Source of the DNA: Sphingomonas sp. Root710
GTDB lineage: Bacteria; Pseudomonadota; Alphaproteobacteria; Sphingomonadales; Sphingomonadaceae
DNA length: 40,042 nt
Reading direction: 5' to 3'
NCBI RefSeq assembly: GCF_001429065.1
Contig: NZ_LMIB01000002.1
Span: forward strand, 1-40,042
The notes below the pieces were generated by a model that saw only the letters and a list, made by a program, of their open reading frames with translations, was not told the origin of the DNA and made no database searches. Shown here one piece after another: positions 26,296 through 35,270 of this stretch. Position 1 is the first letter of the stretch. Each line of letters starts with the position of its first letter. The translations under genes were made by a program, and so were the position numbers.

Positions 26296-27927
26296 ATGAT
26301 CGACGAGAAGGGCATTTTCCTCGGTGCGAGCCCGAGCGCCTCCGGACCCCAGCCCCAATATCTCAACCTGCGCCGCGCCAATCGCCATGGGCTGATCGCG
26401 GGAGCGACCGGAACCGGCAAGACGGTGACATTGCAGGGTATCGCGGAGAATTTCTCCGCCGCCGGGGTTCCCGTCTTCCTTGCCGATGTGAAGGGCGATC
26501 TGGCGGGGATCGCGATGGCCGGGTCGCCCACCGCGAAGAATGCCGACAAGCTCGTCGCGCGCGCCGCGGAGATCGGGCTGGAGCCGTTCACCTGGGGCGA
26601 CAACCCCGCGATCTTCTGGGATCTCTATGGCGAACAGGGCCATCCCATCCGCACCACCGTGTCCGAAATGGGGCCGCTGCTGCTCGCCCGGCTGATGAAC
26701 CTCAACGAGGTGCAGGAAGGCGTACTCAACATCGCCTTCCGCTATGCCGACGAGGAAGGGCTGCTGCTGCTCGATCTCGGCGATCTTCAGGCGATGCTCG
26801 CCTATTGCGCCGAAAATGCCGAGGCGCTGTCGGCGCGGTTCGGCAACGTCACCAAACCCAGCGTCGGATCGATCCAGCGCCAGCTTCTCCAGCTCGACAG
26901 CCAGGGGGGCGCGCATTTCTTCGGCGAACCCGCGCTCGACATCCATGATTTTCTGGGCGTCGATGATCAGGGACGCGGCTATGTGAACGTGCTGGCCGCC
27001 GACAAGCTGATGCAGAGCCCGAAGCTCTACGCCACCTTCCTGCTCTGGCTGCTCAGCGAGCTGTTCGAGACGCTTCCCGAGGTCGGCGATCCCGACAAGC
27101 CCAGGCTGGTCTTCTTCTTCGACGAGGCGCACCTGCTGTTCGAGGATGCCCCCAAGGCGCTGACCGACAAGATCGAACAGGTGGTGCGGCTGATCCGGTC
27201 GAAGGGCGTCGGCGTCTATTTCGTCACCCAGAACCCGATCGATATTCCGGAGGATGTCGCGGCGCAACTCGGCAACCGTGTCCAGCATGCGCTGCGCGCC
27301 TTCACCCCGCGCGACCAGAAGGCGATCGAGGCGGCTGCGGACACCTTCCGGATCAACCCCGATCTCGACGTCGCCAAGGCGATCATCGAGCTCAAGGTGG
27401 GCGAGGCGCTGGTGTCTGTGCTGCAGGACGACGGATCGCCGAGCATCGTCCAGCGCACCCTGATCGCGCCGCCGCGCTCGCGCCTCGGGCCGCTCGACGC
27501 GAAGGAGCGTGAGATCATCCAGTCGATCTCGCCGGTCGCGGGCAAATATGACACGGTCGTCGATCGCGAATCCGCCGAGGAGATATTGGCCGCGCGGGGC
27601 AACGCCGCCGCGGCCGCCGCCCAGGCCGCCAAGGCCCAGGTCGAAGCCGACAAGGCCGCCGCGATCCAGGCCAAGGCCGAGGCGAAGCAGCAGGAGCAGG
27701 CGCTCAAGGAAAAGGCGCGGCAGGATGCGATCGCCGCGCGCGAGGCTGCCAAGCCGACCGGGATCGACCGCGCCATCCAGTCGGCCACCCGCGCGGCGGC
27801 ATCGTCGGTCGGGCGTCAGGTCGCGAATGAACTGGGCCGTGCGGTGTTCGGTGGCGGACGGCGCAACGCGGGCGGCGGGATCGCCGGGCAGCTGGTGCGC
27901 GGGATTCTTGGAGGCTTGTTCAAATAG
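26296..27927 (+). CDS. DUF853 / HerA-like helicase ATPase (YjgR family)
   Basis: A 543-residue P-loop ATPase of the DUF853 family (Escherichia coli YjgR), related to HerA/FtsK helicases. Walker A is [10 protein letters not shown] near residue 35 and Walker B is [14 protein letters not shown] near residue 275. [18 protein letters not shown] carries the sensor region. A Lys/Ala/Gln-rich coiled-coil-like segment occupies about residues 430-485, followed by a Gly-rich C-terminal tail that may be membrane-associating. AGGAG stands 8 nt before the ATG. It lies 2 nt before the first ATP-grasp-like gene, so they are co-transcribed. Cellular role unknown. Confidence 0.93.
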   Translation: MIDEKGIFLGASPSASGPQPQYLNLRRANRHGLIAGATGTGKTVTLQGIAENFSAAGVPVFLADVKGDLAGIAMAGSPTAKNADKLVARAAEIGLEPFTWGDNPAIFWDLYGEQGHPIRTTVSEMGPLLLARLMNLNEVQEGVLNIAFRYADEEGLLLLDLGDLQAMLAYCAENAEALSARFGNVTKPSVGSIQRQLLQLDSQGGAHFFGEPALDIHDFLGVDDQGRGYVNVLAADKLMQSPKLYATFLLWLLSELFETLPEVGDPDKPRLVFFFDEAHLLFEDAPKALTDKIEQVVRLIRSKGVGVYFVTQNPIDIPEDVAAQLGNRVQHALRAFTPRDQKAIEAAADTFRINPDLDVAKAIIELKVGEALVSVLQDDGSPSIVQRTLIAPPRSRLGPLDAKEREIIQSISPVAGKYDTVVDRESAEEILAARGNAAAAAAQAAKAQVEADKAAAIQAKAEAKQQEQALKEKARQDAIAAREAAKPTGIDRAIQSATRAAASSVGRQVANELGRAVFGGGRRNAGGGIAGQLVRGILGGLFK

Positions 27928-27929
27928 TC

Positions 27930-28925
27930 ATGGGCGAGGGGGAAAAGGCGCGGGGGCGCGTCGCTTATCTATTCGGTTCGGACCTGCAGACCGGCGTCGT
28001 CGCAGCAGGGACGGGCAGTGTCGCCAGTCCCGGTAGCACCGATGTGTGGAACCTGCGCGAAGGGGACCGCGGCGATTTCGCGCGAATCCACATTCCGGGC
28101 AATTTCCGGAGGATCAAGACGCGGCCGTCGCTGGCCGGGATACGCATCATCCTCAACCTGATCACGGATCCGGACCTCAATCCCGATGTCCTTCATTATG
28201 CCGACCAGTTCCTGAAGCCTTTTCGCGGGAAGATACTCAACCGGCCGCAGGCTGTCCTGAAATCGGGCCGGGATCATGTCGCCCGGCTGCTCGACGGCAT
28301 TGACGGGCTGATCGTGCCCCGGGTGGTGCGCTTTCGCGGGCATCCGAACCTGGCCGCAGGCGCGGTCGACAAGGCGGGTATTCGATTTCCGGCGATCTTG
28401 CGCGAGACCGGCAAGCATGACGGCGATGTGATCGGCGTCATCACCGATCGCGACGAACTGCTGGCCCGGGTCGACCCCGCCAAGCATTATTTCCTGACTG
28501 AATTCGTTGAGCTGCGCAGCGACAGCGGCCTTTATCACAAGATCCGCGTCTATTTCTTCGGACAACGCTCGTTGGTGCGCCATCGCCTCGTGTCGGACCA
28601 TTGGAACGTCCACGCCCCCGATCGCCCGCGCGTGCTGGTCCATCATCCCGGGGCCATCGCGCGTGAGCAGGAACTGATCGAACGGGGGATTGACGCGCTG
28701 CCGCCCGTCGCCCGGGCGGCAATACTGGCGATCCGCGCGCGTATGCCGCTCGATTATTTCGGGATCGACTTCGCCGTGATGCCCGACGATCGGGTGCTGC
28801 TGTTCGAAGCCAACGCGACGATGAAATTCTTCCCGATCGCCTTCGATCCGCCCTTTCCCTATTTCGCAACCACCCTGGCCCAGGCGACGCGCGCGTTCAA
28901 CGCGATGCTCGCCGACGAGGATTGA
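27930..28925 (+). CDS. ATP-grasp-like protein, paralogue 1
   Basis: A 331-residue protein that I read as a compact ATP-grasp-fold enzyme. After a Rossmann-like N-terminal region (ITDPDLNPDVL, then VLKSGRDHVARLLDGIDGLI), FPAILRETGKHDG (about 153-165) resembles the ATP-lid segment, YFLTEFVELRSDSGLYHKIR (187-206) the hinge, and DYFGIDFAVMPDDRVLLFEANATM (split: DYFGIDFAV at 275-283 and LLFEANATM at 291-299) the metal-binding end, with Asp280, Glu293 and Asn295 as likely Mg ligands. Similar C-terminal domains occur in uncharacterised TPR proteins as I remember them. The likely chemistry is ATP-dependent carboxylate ligation, substrate unknown. It is more than half identical to the gene at 29752 by eye. 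Confidence 0.65.
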   Translation: MGEGEKARGRVAYLFGSDLQTGVVAAGTGSVASPGSTDVWNLREGDRGDFARIHIPGNFRRIKTRPSLAGIRIILNLITDPDLNPDVLHYADQFLKPFRGKILNRPQAVLKSGRDHVARLLDGIDGLIVPRVVRFRGHPNLAAGAVDKAGIRFPAILRETGKHDGDVIGVITDRDELLARVDPAKHYFLTEFVELRSDSGLYHKIRVYFFGQRSLVRHRLVSDHWNVHAPDRPRVLVHHPGAIAREQELIERGIDALPPVARAAILAIRARMPLDYFGIDFAVMPDDRVLLFEANATMKFFPIAFDPPFPYFATTLAQATRAFNAMLADED

Positions 28926-28933
28926 GCCCCGCC

Positions 28934-29677
28934 ATGTTCGACAATTACGAGGCGATCTTCGCGCGCCGCGCCGACAGCTATCAGCAGGCCATGGCCGATT
29001 TCCCGCACGCACGCGATGCGGAGTTCGCGCTGGTGGTCGATCCGCTCGACCCCGGCTCCGCGACGGTCTTCGACATGCCGGCGGGGGCGGGCTATCTCCG
29101 CGCCTATCTGCCCGCCGACAAGCGCTATGTCGCGGTCGAGCCGGTCGGATATTTCTTCGATCGTTGCCCGGCCGATCCGGGCACCGGGCGTATCCAGAGT
29201 CCAGTCGAGGCCGTGGACGCCCCCGACGGCTGCGCCGATGCTATCGTCTCGCTGGCGGGCTTGCATCATGCGCCGGACTTGCTGGCGATCTTTCGTGAAT
29301 GTCACCGGCTGTTGCGTCCCGGGGGGATGCTGGTCGTCGCCGATGTCGCCGAAGGCTCGCCGCCCGACCGTTTCCTGAACATCTATGTCCACGAGAATAA
29401 TCCTACGGGCCATGAGGGCCGCTTCCTCAATGCCGCAACCGCTCCCTTGCTGCGTCAGGCAGGGTTCGTGGTCCTCAGCGATGCGCTTGTTCCGGTGCCA
29501 TGGCGTTTCGCGGGCGCGGTGGACGCCGGCAGCTATTGCGCGAGCCTGTTCGGGATCGAGGGCCGCGAACCGGCCGAGGTGGCGGATGCGATGACCAAGA
29601 TTGTCGGCACCGCCGCCGATGCCGAGGGCTTCCGTGTCGATTGGAGCCTGCGCCGGATCATCTGCCGCAAGGGTTGA
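28934..29677 (+). CDS. Class I SAM-dependent methyltransferase
   Basis: A 247-residue methyltransferase of the Methyltransf_11/UbiE-like type. Motif I is VFDMPAGAGYL at about residues 45-55, YVAVEP the acidic beta-2 end, and DAIVSLAGLHHAPDL the post-I/motif II segment, with HRLLRPGGMLVVADV following. I chose the ATG at 28934, leaving an 8-nt gap from the previous stop; a TTG at 28922 would overlap it. It lies between two ATP-grasp-like paralogues in the same direction, which suggests it methylates their product or shared substrate. Only the fold, not the substrate, can be stated. Confidence 0.85.
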   Translation: MFDNYEAIFARRADSYQQAMADFPHARDAEFALVVDPLDPGSATVFDMPAGAGYLRAYLPADKRYVAVEPVGYFFDRCPADPGTGRIQSPVEAVDAPDGCADAIVSLAGLHHAPDLLAIFRECHRLLRPGGMLVVADVAEGSPPDRFLNIYVHENNPTGHEGRFLNAATAPLLRQAGFVVLSDALVPVPWRFAGAVDAGSYCASLFGIEGREPAEVADAMTKIVGTAADAEGFRVDWSLRRIICRKG

Positions 29678-29751
29678 GATAAGTTAGCGGCGGCTTGTCA
29701 GGATTTTCCGTCTGCCTATGAGGCAGGCGAGGTTTTGGTCGGGATGTTCTA

Positions 29752-30747
29752 GTGTATCTGCCGGCAGGGCGTGAAGGGCTGACCGATCGGCGGCTTACCT
29801 ATCTTTTCGGATCGGACCACCAGCGCGGTATCGTGCGGCCCGCCGATGGCGATGTGCGCAACGTCGGCAGCACCGACCTCTGGCGGCTGCGCACTGACGA
29901 CAGCTTTCTCCGCCTGCATATCCCGGGCAACTTTCCCCGGCTCAAGGTCCGGCCGGCGCTCGATCGCATCGGCACGGTCCTGAACCTGATCACCGATCCC
30001 GACCTCAACCCCAAGGTGCTGGGATATGCCTCTCGGCTGCTCCGAGAGCATGGCGGCCGGGTAATCAACCGCCCCGAGGACGTTCTGCGGTCGAGCCGGG
30101 ACCGGATGGCTGATCTGCTGGATGGAATCGATGGCCTGATCGTGCCACGCGTCGCCCGGTTTCGCGGGCATGCGAACCTGGCGCTGCGCGCGATCGAGAG
30201 CGCAGGATTGCGGTTCCCTGCCATCCTGCGCGCAATCGGTACGCATAATGGCGAGATTTCAGGAATCGTTGCATCTCCGCAGGCGCTGGCGGCCATAATC
30301 GATCGAAAGGAGGAATATTTCCTGACCGAATTCGTCGAATCACGTGATCAGGCCGGGCTGTACCACAAGATCAGGCTCTTCTTTTTTGGTCCGGACGCGG
30401 TTTTCCGGCATCGGATCATCTCGGACCAGTGGAATGTGCACGGGCCCGACAGGGAGCGGTTCATGGTGCACCATCCGGCCGCGATCGCCTTGGAACGCGA
30501 GATGGTCCAGCGGGGCCTCGCCGCCTTTCCGGCGGAGGTGCGGTCGGTCTTGCAGGCGGTACGGGCCCGTGTGCCGCTCGACTATTTCGGGATCGACTTC
30601 GCGCTGATGTCCGATGGTCGGCTGCTGTTGTTCGAAGCGAATGCGACGATGAACTTCTTCTCGATGAGCCGGGAGCCGCCGTTCGACTATTTCGAGCCGC
30701 TGCTCGCCGAGGCGCAGGCGAAGTTCACGGCCATGATAGAAGCTTAG
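29752..30747 (+). CDS. ATP-grasp-like protein, paralogue 2
   Basis: A 331-residue protein, the same length as the paralogue at 27930 and alignable end to end, starting with TYLFGSDHQRG versus AYLFGSDLQTG. The same core segments are conserved: NLITDPDLNP, INRPEDVLRSSRDR, LLDGIDGLIVPRVARFRGH, FPAILRAIGTHNG, YFLTEFVES, GLYHKIRLFFFG, DYFGIDFAL and LLFEANATM. All putative catalytic residues therefore survive in both copies. The GTG at 29752 is the first plausible start. A 74-bp gap after the methyltransferase holds a weak TTGTCA/TATGAG promoter-like pair (29695 and 29717) and a small CTGCCT/AGGCAG hairpin. Its stop overlaps the convergent HerA gene. Confidence 0.65.
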   Translation: MYLPAGREGLTDRRLTYLFGSDHQRGIVRPADGDVRNVGSTDLWRLRTDDSFLRLHIPGNFPRLKVRPALDRIGTVLNLITDPDLNPKVLGYASRLLREHGGRVINRPEDVLRSSRDRMADLLDGIDGLIVPRVARFRGHANLALRAIESAGLRFPAILRAIGTHNGEISGIVASPQALAAIIDRKEEYFLTEFVESRDQAGLYHKIRLFFFGPDAVFRHRIISDQWNVHGPDRERFMVHHPAAIALEREMVQRGLAAFPAEVRSVLQAVRARVPLDYFGIDFALMSDGRLLLFEANATMNFFSMSREPPFDYFEPLLAEAQAKFTAMIEA

Positions 30748-32378
30748 CGGCCCTGATTCCGCCAGCGGCCGATGACATGCTCGACCAGCGCATCCTCGTC
30801 GCCTGTACGGCGCCACAGATCGGAGAAGACCGGATCGTTCGACGCTGGGCGCAGCGCTTCCTCCAGATCGTCGAAGGCCACGCGGATCGGGATCGACACA
30901 CCCTCGCCGCAGATGATCGCCTCGCGGTTGCGCAGCGCGGGGATTGAGTCGAGGAAGCCGCGCGCGCCTTCGGGCATCGCCGCGCGGACGAAGGCCTGGT
31001 CGCGCTCGTTGTTGAGCCGCATCGAGATGATTGTGCCGCATTGCGACAGCACGCCTTCCGCGAGGTCCGACGGGCGCTGCGTCACCAGGCCCAGCGAAAC
31101 GCCATATTTGCGGCCTTCCTTGGCGATCCGCTCCAGGATACGGCGGACCGGGCCATTGTTGGCCGACCGGTCCGAGGGGACGTATCGGTGCGCCTCCTCG
31201 CAGACCAGCAGCACCGGATGCTGCGCCTGGCCGCGCGCCCAGATCGCATAGTCGAAAACACAGCGCGCCAGCACCGCGACGACGACCGAGGTGATTTCGG
31301 ACGGCACACCCGACACGTCGATCACCGAGATCGGCCTGCCGTCGCCGGGCAGGCGGAAGATGCGCTTGATGAAGCTCTTCATGCTGTCGCCGACGAGCAT
31401 GCCCGAGAACATGAAATGATAGCGCGGATCCGACCGGATCTCGTCGATCTTCTGCTTGAGGCGCAGATAGGGGGCGCTGTTGGACGCCTTGTCGAGCTTT
31501 CCCATCTCGGTCTGGATGATGTTGGTCAGGTCGGACAGCACATAGGGGATCGGGCTGTCGACGGTGATGCGGGCGACGGTGTCGGCGGCGCGATTCTTCT
31601 GCCGCGCGGCGAGCATGCATTTGGCAAGGATGTCGGCGTCGGTCTGCCGCTCGGCGCCGGTGGTGGTGAGCAGGACTTCGCAATGCTCTTCGAAGTTCAT
31701 CAGCCAATAGGGCATCGCCAGGTTGGTGACATTGTAGGATGCGCCGACTTCGGCGAAGGCGGCGTCATATTCGCCGTGCGGGTCGATCATCACGATATGG
31801 CCGGCGGGCGCCATCTGGCAGATGCGGTGGAGGATCAGCGCGGTGGCAGTCGATTTGCCGGTGCCGGTCGAACCGAGCAAGGCGAAATGCTTGCCGAGCA
31901 TCGCGTCGACGAGCAGCGCGGCGCGTGTCGAATTGGTCGGATGGACGGTGCCGATCTCGATATGCGGGACGTTGCCGGCGCTGAAGATCGCGACGGTGTC
32001 GACGCTCGACACCGCGTGGACCGGAGTACCCGGCAGCGGATAGCGCGTGACGCCACGACGGAATCCGGCAACATGCCCTTCGCCGTCGACCACGCCTTCG
32101 CCGAGGAAGGAGATATGCGCGGTGATCTCGCCGCCGTCGCTGCCAAGGTTGTGGATCGAGGCGATCACGCAGCGGCCCGCCACCATCATCCGCAGCATCG
32201 AGCCGATCTCGCCGGCCATCGCGACCGTGCTGTCGCCGTCGCGCGCCATCAGTTCGAGCAGCTGGGGATTGAGCCGCACCTCGGCGTCGCCGCCGGTGAT
32301 GCGTTCTATCCGGCCCAGTGGCGTCGCGGCCAGGCCTGCCGCCTTCTCGAACGAAGTGCCCCCGACGATGTCGTTCAT
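30744..32378 (-). CDS. HerA-family ATPase (DUF87, FtsK/HerA helicase)
   Basis: A 544-residue HerA-like hexameric helicase/translocase. An N-terminal HAS-barrel-like region (about residues 15-150, with GIAGEIGSMLRM-like segments) precedes Walker A GSTGTGKST (169-177), IDPHGEY (198-204), and Walker B LLVCEEAHRYVPSD with E394/E395, then LVTQRPSDL. I start at the ATG at 32378; a TTG at 32387 is possible. No NurA nuclease is adjacent, in contrast to archaeal HerA. It converges on the ATP-grasp paralogue with their stop codons overlapping (30744-30747). Confidence 0.93.
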   Translation of the reverse strand: MNDIVGGTSFEKAAGLAATPLGRIERITGGDAEVRLNPQLLELMARDGDSTVAMAGEIGSMLRMMVAGRCVIASIHNLGSDGGEITAHISFLGEGVVDGEGHVAGFRRGVTRYPLPGTPVHAVSSVDTVAIFSAGNVPHIEIGTVHPTNSTRAALLVDAMLGKHFALLGSTGTGKSTATALILHRICQMAPAGHIVMIDPHGEYDAAFAEVGASYNVTNLAMPYWLMNFEEHCEVLLTTTGAERQTDADILAKCMLAARQKNRAADTVARITVDSPIPYVLSDLTNIIQTEMGKLDKASNSAPYLRLKQKIDEIRSDPRYHFMFSGMLVGDSMKSFIKRIFRLPGDGRPISVIDVSGVPSEITSVVVAVLARCVFDYAIWARGQAQHPVLLVCEEAHRYVPSDRSANNGPVRRILERIAKEGRKYGVSLGLVTQRPSDLAEGVLSQCGTIISMRLNNERDQAFVRAAMPEGARGFLDSIPALRNREAIICGEGVSIPIRVAFDDLEEALRPASNDPVFSDLWRRTGDEDALVEHVIGRWRNQGR

Positions 32379-32433
32379 GCCGCCCAATCCTCCATGCGCC
32401 CGCGCGGTTCTAAGGAGGAGCGGTTAATAAATG

Positions 32434-32447
32434 CCCTTCGCCAAGGG
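32434..32447 (-). terminator. Weak terminator after the TIGR02186 gene
   Basis: CCCTT/AAGGG with a CGCC loop directly abuts the stop codon of the TIGR02186 gene and is followed on the minus strand by GCATTTATT. The stem is short, so confidence is low. Confidence 0.4.
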
Positions 32448-33206
32448 TTACTCGCGCAGACGCCGGAAGATCGTGCTGGCGAGCCAGCCCAGCCCGAGCG
32501 ACAGCAGCACCGCGAACAGGCCATAGAGGAAGCTGTGGCGTTCGGCCGCCTGCGCGACGAAGGCTTCCATGCCCGATTTGTCGATATCGATGTCGCGGGT
32601 TGCGGCGGCGATCACGCGGCCTTTCTCGATCAGGAAGGTCTCGGCGGTGTAGCGGCCGACCGGCACGCGCGCGGGAATGGCGATGCGCGCGCGATAGAGG
32701 ACGCCTTCGCTGATTTCGACACCGCGATCGGTCTCCGAATAATAGCCGCCGCGCCGCTTGAGATCGATCAGGCCTTCCTCGAAGCGCCGGTCCTCGGCTG
32801 GATCACCGCCGCTTGCCGGCGACAACTGCATATTGCCGATACCCAGCTCGTAGATCACCGCCGTGCGCGGATCGACGATCTTGGCGATCGGCTTCGACGA
32901 GGCCAGCGCGTAGAAGGATGGAACCGAGCGGAAATCGGCGCTGTCGGCGTTGATCCACATTCCGGCGATCTTGCGCTTCTCGCGGATCAGAACGGATTCG
33001 GATGGCCCCTTTACCACGACCGCGATCTGGGCGTCGTCGCTCGGCGCCTTGCCGCCGGGATAGAGGATCGCGCCGAACAGCAGCAGTTCCGCACCGGTGA
33101 AGCTGTAGATGATCTCGATCTTGCGCTGCGAGACATCCGGCACCAGCCGGGGGTTCTCGGCGGAGACGAGCAAGGGTGCGAGCAGGAGGAGAAAAAGCCT
33201 CCTCAT
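32448..33206 (-). CDS. TIGR02186 family membrane-anchored protein
   Basis: A 252-residue protein of the TIGR02186 family. Residues 1-16 form a signal peptide (RRLFLLLLAPLLVSA), and a C-terminal TM segment (FLYGLFAVLLSLGLGWLAS, about 226-244) anchors it with a periplasmic bulk. The family pattern includes IEIIYSFTGAELLLFGAI and DDAQIAVVVKGPSE. In alphaproteobacteria this gene is usually next to a TSUP transporter, as here, with a 4-nt ATGA overlap. Function is unknown; it may assist the transporter or process an envelope anion. Confidence 0.88.
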   Translation of the reverse strand: MRRLFLLLLAPLLVSAENPRLVPDVSQRKIEIIYSFTGAELLLFGAILYPGGKAPSDDAQIAVVVKGPSESVLIREKRKIAGMWINADSADFRSVPSFYALASSKPIAKIVDPRTAVIYELGIGNMQLSPASGGDPAEDRRFEEGLIDLKRRGGYYSETDRGVEISEGVLYRARIAIPARVPVGRYTAETFLIEKGRVIAAATRDIDIDKSGMEAFVAQAAERHSFLYGLFAVLLSLGLGWLASTIFRRLRE

Positions 33207-34117
33207 TGCAACTGCACCGTAAAGATTTCCGGCGGCCGCCAGGTGAGGCCTAGCAGCATCCGGATCGCCACGACCAGCACGATGAAGGCCAGGATCAGGC
33301 GCAGATATTCGGGCTTCATCTTCTGGGCAAACCGCGCTCCGAACTGCGCGCCGATGACGCTGCCGATCAGCAGCAGGCCGGTGAGGACGAGATCCACCGC
33401 GCGGGTCGTCATCGCGTGGATCAGCGTGGTCGCCGCGGTGACGAACAATATCTGGAACAATGAGGTGCCGACGACGACCCGCGCCGACATGCCGAGCAGG
33501 TAGATCATCGCGGGCACGAGGATGAAGCCGCCGCCAACACCCATCAGCACGGTCATGACGCCGGTGGCGAAGCCTAGCAGCAGCGGGGCGAGGGGGGAGA
33601 TGTAGAGCCCCGATTTGTAGAAGCGCCAGCGGAAAGGCAGCATCGCGATCAGCGGATGGTGGCGCTTGCCGCCGGCTGTCGGTTGCTCGCCGCGCCACTC
33701 GGCTATCAGCGCCTGGATCGCCTCACGCGCCATGACGATGCCGATGCCGCCGAGCATCAGCACATACATGACGTTCACGACGGTATCGATCTGGCCGATG
33801 TCCTGCAGCACGCGGAACAGGAAGCCGCCGAGCAGCGAGCCGAGCGCGCCGCCGACCACCAGCACCGCCCCCATATGATAATCGACGCCGCCGCGGTGAC
33901 CATGGGCAAGCACGCCCGAGACGCTGGCGCCGGTGATCTGCGGCGCCGAGGAGGCGACCGCGACCGCAGGCGGAATGCCGTAGAAGATCATCAGCGGCGT
34001 CGTCAGGAACCCGCCGCCGACTCCGAACATCCCCGACAGCAGGCCGACGAGCCCGCCCAGGCCGATGATGACCAGGATGTTCACCGAAAGGCCGGCAATG
34101 GGCAGGTAAAGATCCAT
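33203..34117 (-). CDS. TSUP (TauE/SafE) family sulfite/anion exporter
   Basis: A 304-residue, about 8-TM permease of the TSUP family (TauE/SafE; sulfite, sulfonate or thiosulfate transport). The two halves each carry the Gly-rich repeat, GMFGVGGGFLTTPLMIF near residue 30 and VLMGVGGGFILVPAMIYLL near residue 192, which is diagnostic. The ATG at 34117 is chosen; a TTG lies two codons upstream. Its stop overlaps the TIGR02186 start as ATGA. The substrate is not determinable from sequence. Confidence 0.92.
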   Translation of the reverse strand: MDLYLPIAGLSVNILVIIGLGGLVGLLSGMFGVGGGFLTTPLMIFYGIPPAVAVASSAPQITGASVSGVLAHGHRGGVDYHMGAVLVVGGALGSLLGGFLFRVLQDIGQIDTVVNVMYVLMLGGIGIVMAREAIQALIAEWRGEQPTAGGKRHHPLIAMLPFRWRFYKSGLYISPLAPLLLGFATGVMTVLMGVGGGFILVPAMIYLLGMSARVVVGTSLFQILFVTAATTLIHAMTTRAVDLVLTGLLLIGSVIGAQFGARFAQKMKPEYLRLILAFIVLVVAIRMLLGLTWRPPEIFTVQLQ

Positions 34118-34204
34118 CGCCAAGGGCTAGAGCATTTTGGGTATGAGAGGGAAGGCTGGATACCGGAAAAATACGGGCAACCACATCTGCCTGCACCGCC
34201 GCCG

Positions 34205-34224
34205 CCCGATCAGGGCCGATCGGG
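34205..34224. other. Hairpin after the nitronate monooxygenase-like gene
   Basis: CCCGATC/GATCGGG with a 6-nt loop forms a perfect 7-bp stem 17 bp downstream of that gene's stop codon. There is no T-run, so a terminator role is doubtful. Confidence 0.4.
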
Positions 34225-34241
34225 TCCAACGGCGCCGGTGG

Positions 34242-35234
34242 TCAGGCCGCCGCGACGGCTCTGCCGAACATCGTCGCGAAGCGGGCATGGGCGATCTCGT
34301 CGGCCTCGGCCATGATCCGGTCGATCAGGACGCGGACGGTCGGCACGTCGTTGATGAGCCCCGCGACCATGCCGCAGCTCCACGCGCCGATCTCGGTCTC
34401 GCCGTCCTTCATGATCCGGCGATAGACGCCGACCACTTCATGCGCGATGTCGTCGAACGTGATCGCGTCGCCCAGCGCCTTCTCCTTCTGGACGATACGT
34501 TCGACGGCGGGGTTGGTCAGGACACGCTCGGTGTTGCGTAAGGAGCGCATGATCAACCGGGTGTCGCGTTCGCCGGCGGCGACGATCGCGGCCTTCACAT
34601 TGGGGTGGACGGGGGCTTCCTGGGTCGCAAGGAAGCGGGTGCCCATGTTCATGCCATCGGCGCCCAGCGCCAGGGCTGCCATCAGCGACCGGCCATCGGC
34701 CATGCCGCCCGAGGCGACGAAGGGGATGCTCAGCTCGTCGGCCGCGCGGGGCAGCAGGATCATGTTGGGAATATCGTCCTCGCCGGGATGTCCGCCGCAT
34801 TCGAACCCGTCGACGCTGACCGCATCGCAGCCGATCTCTTGCGCCTTGAGTGCGTGGCGGACCGAGGTGCATTTGTGGATCACCTTGATCCCCGCCGCCT
34901 TGAGAGCCGGCATCCAAGCCTTGGGGTTGTTGCCCGCGGTTTCGACGATGCGCACGCCGCCGTCGACGATCGCGTCGATATAGCTCGAATAATCGGGCGT
35001 GTTGACCGAGGGCAGGAAGGTCAGGTTCACCGCGAAGGGCTTGTCGGTCATTGTCCGGCAACGGGCGATTTCCTTCGCGAGGTCGGCGGCGGTCGGCTGG
35101 GTAAGCGCGGTGATCGTGCCGAGGCCGCCCGCTTCGGACACCGCGGCGGCCAGTTCGGCCAGGCCGACATGGTGCATGCCGCCCTGGATGATGGGATGCT
35201 CGATGCCGAACAGGTCGGTGATCCGCGTGCGCAT
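34242..35234 (-). CDS. Nitronate monooxygenase-like (2-nitropropane dioxygenase) FMN protein
   Basis: A 330-residue TIM-barrel flavoprotein of the nitronate monooxygenase/FabK-like superfamily. FMN- and substrate-site segments visible are HPIIQGGMHHVGLAELAAAV, AVNLTF, HKCTSVRHALKA, DGFECGGHPGED and IPFVASGGMADGRSLMAAL followed by GADGMNMGTRF. The family ranges from true nitronate oxidases to enoyl-reductase-like FMN enzymes; the acyl-CoA operon context favours a role in acyl-CoA metabolism, but this is inference. It is the last gene of the ACAD-APH-SDR-NMO operon, 36 bp after the SDR stop, with AGGA upstream of the ATG. Confidence 0.85.
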   Translation of the reverse strand: MRTRITDLFGIEHPIIQGGMHHVGLAELAAAVSEAGGLGTITALTQPTAADLAKEIARCRTMTDKPFAVNLTFLPSVNTPDYSSYIDAIVDGGVRIVETAGNNPKAWMPALKAAGIKVIHKCTSVRHALKAQEIGCDAVSVDGFECGGHPGEDDIPNMILLPRAADELSIPFVASGGMADGRSLMAALALGADGMNMGTRFLATQEAPVHPNVKAAIVAAGERDTRLIMRSLRNTERVLTNPAVERIVQKEKALGDAITFDDIAHEVVGVYRRIMKDGETEIGAWSCGMVAGLINDVPTVRVLIDRIMAEADEIAHARFATMFGRAVAAA

Positions 35235-35270
35235 GGTTTGAGTCCTGATGCTAGATGGAGGGGCGGTGTC

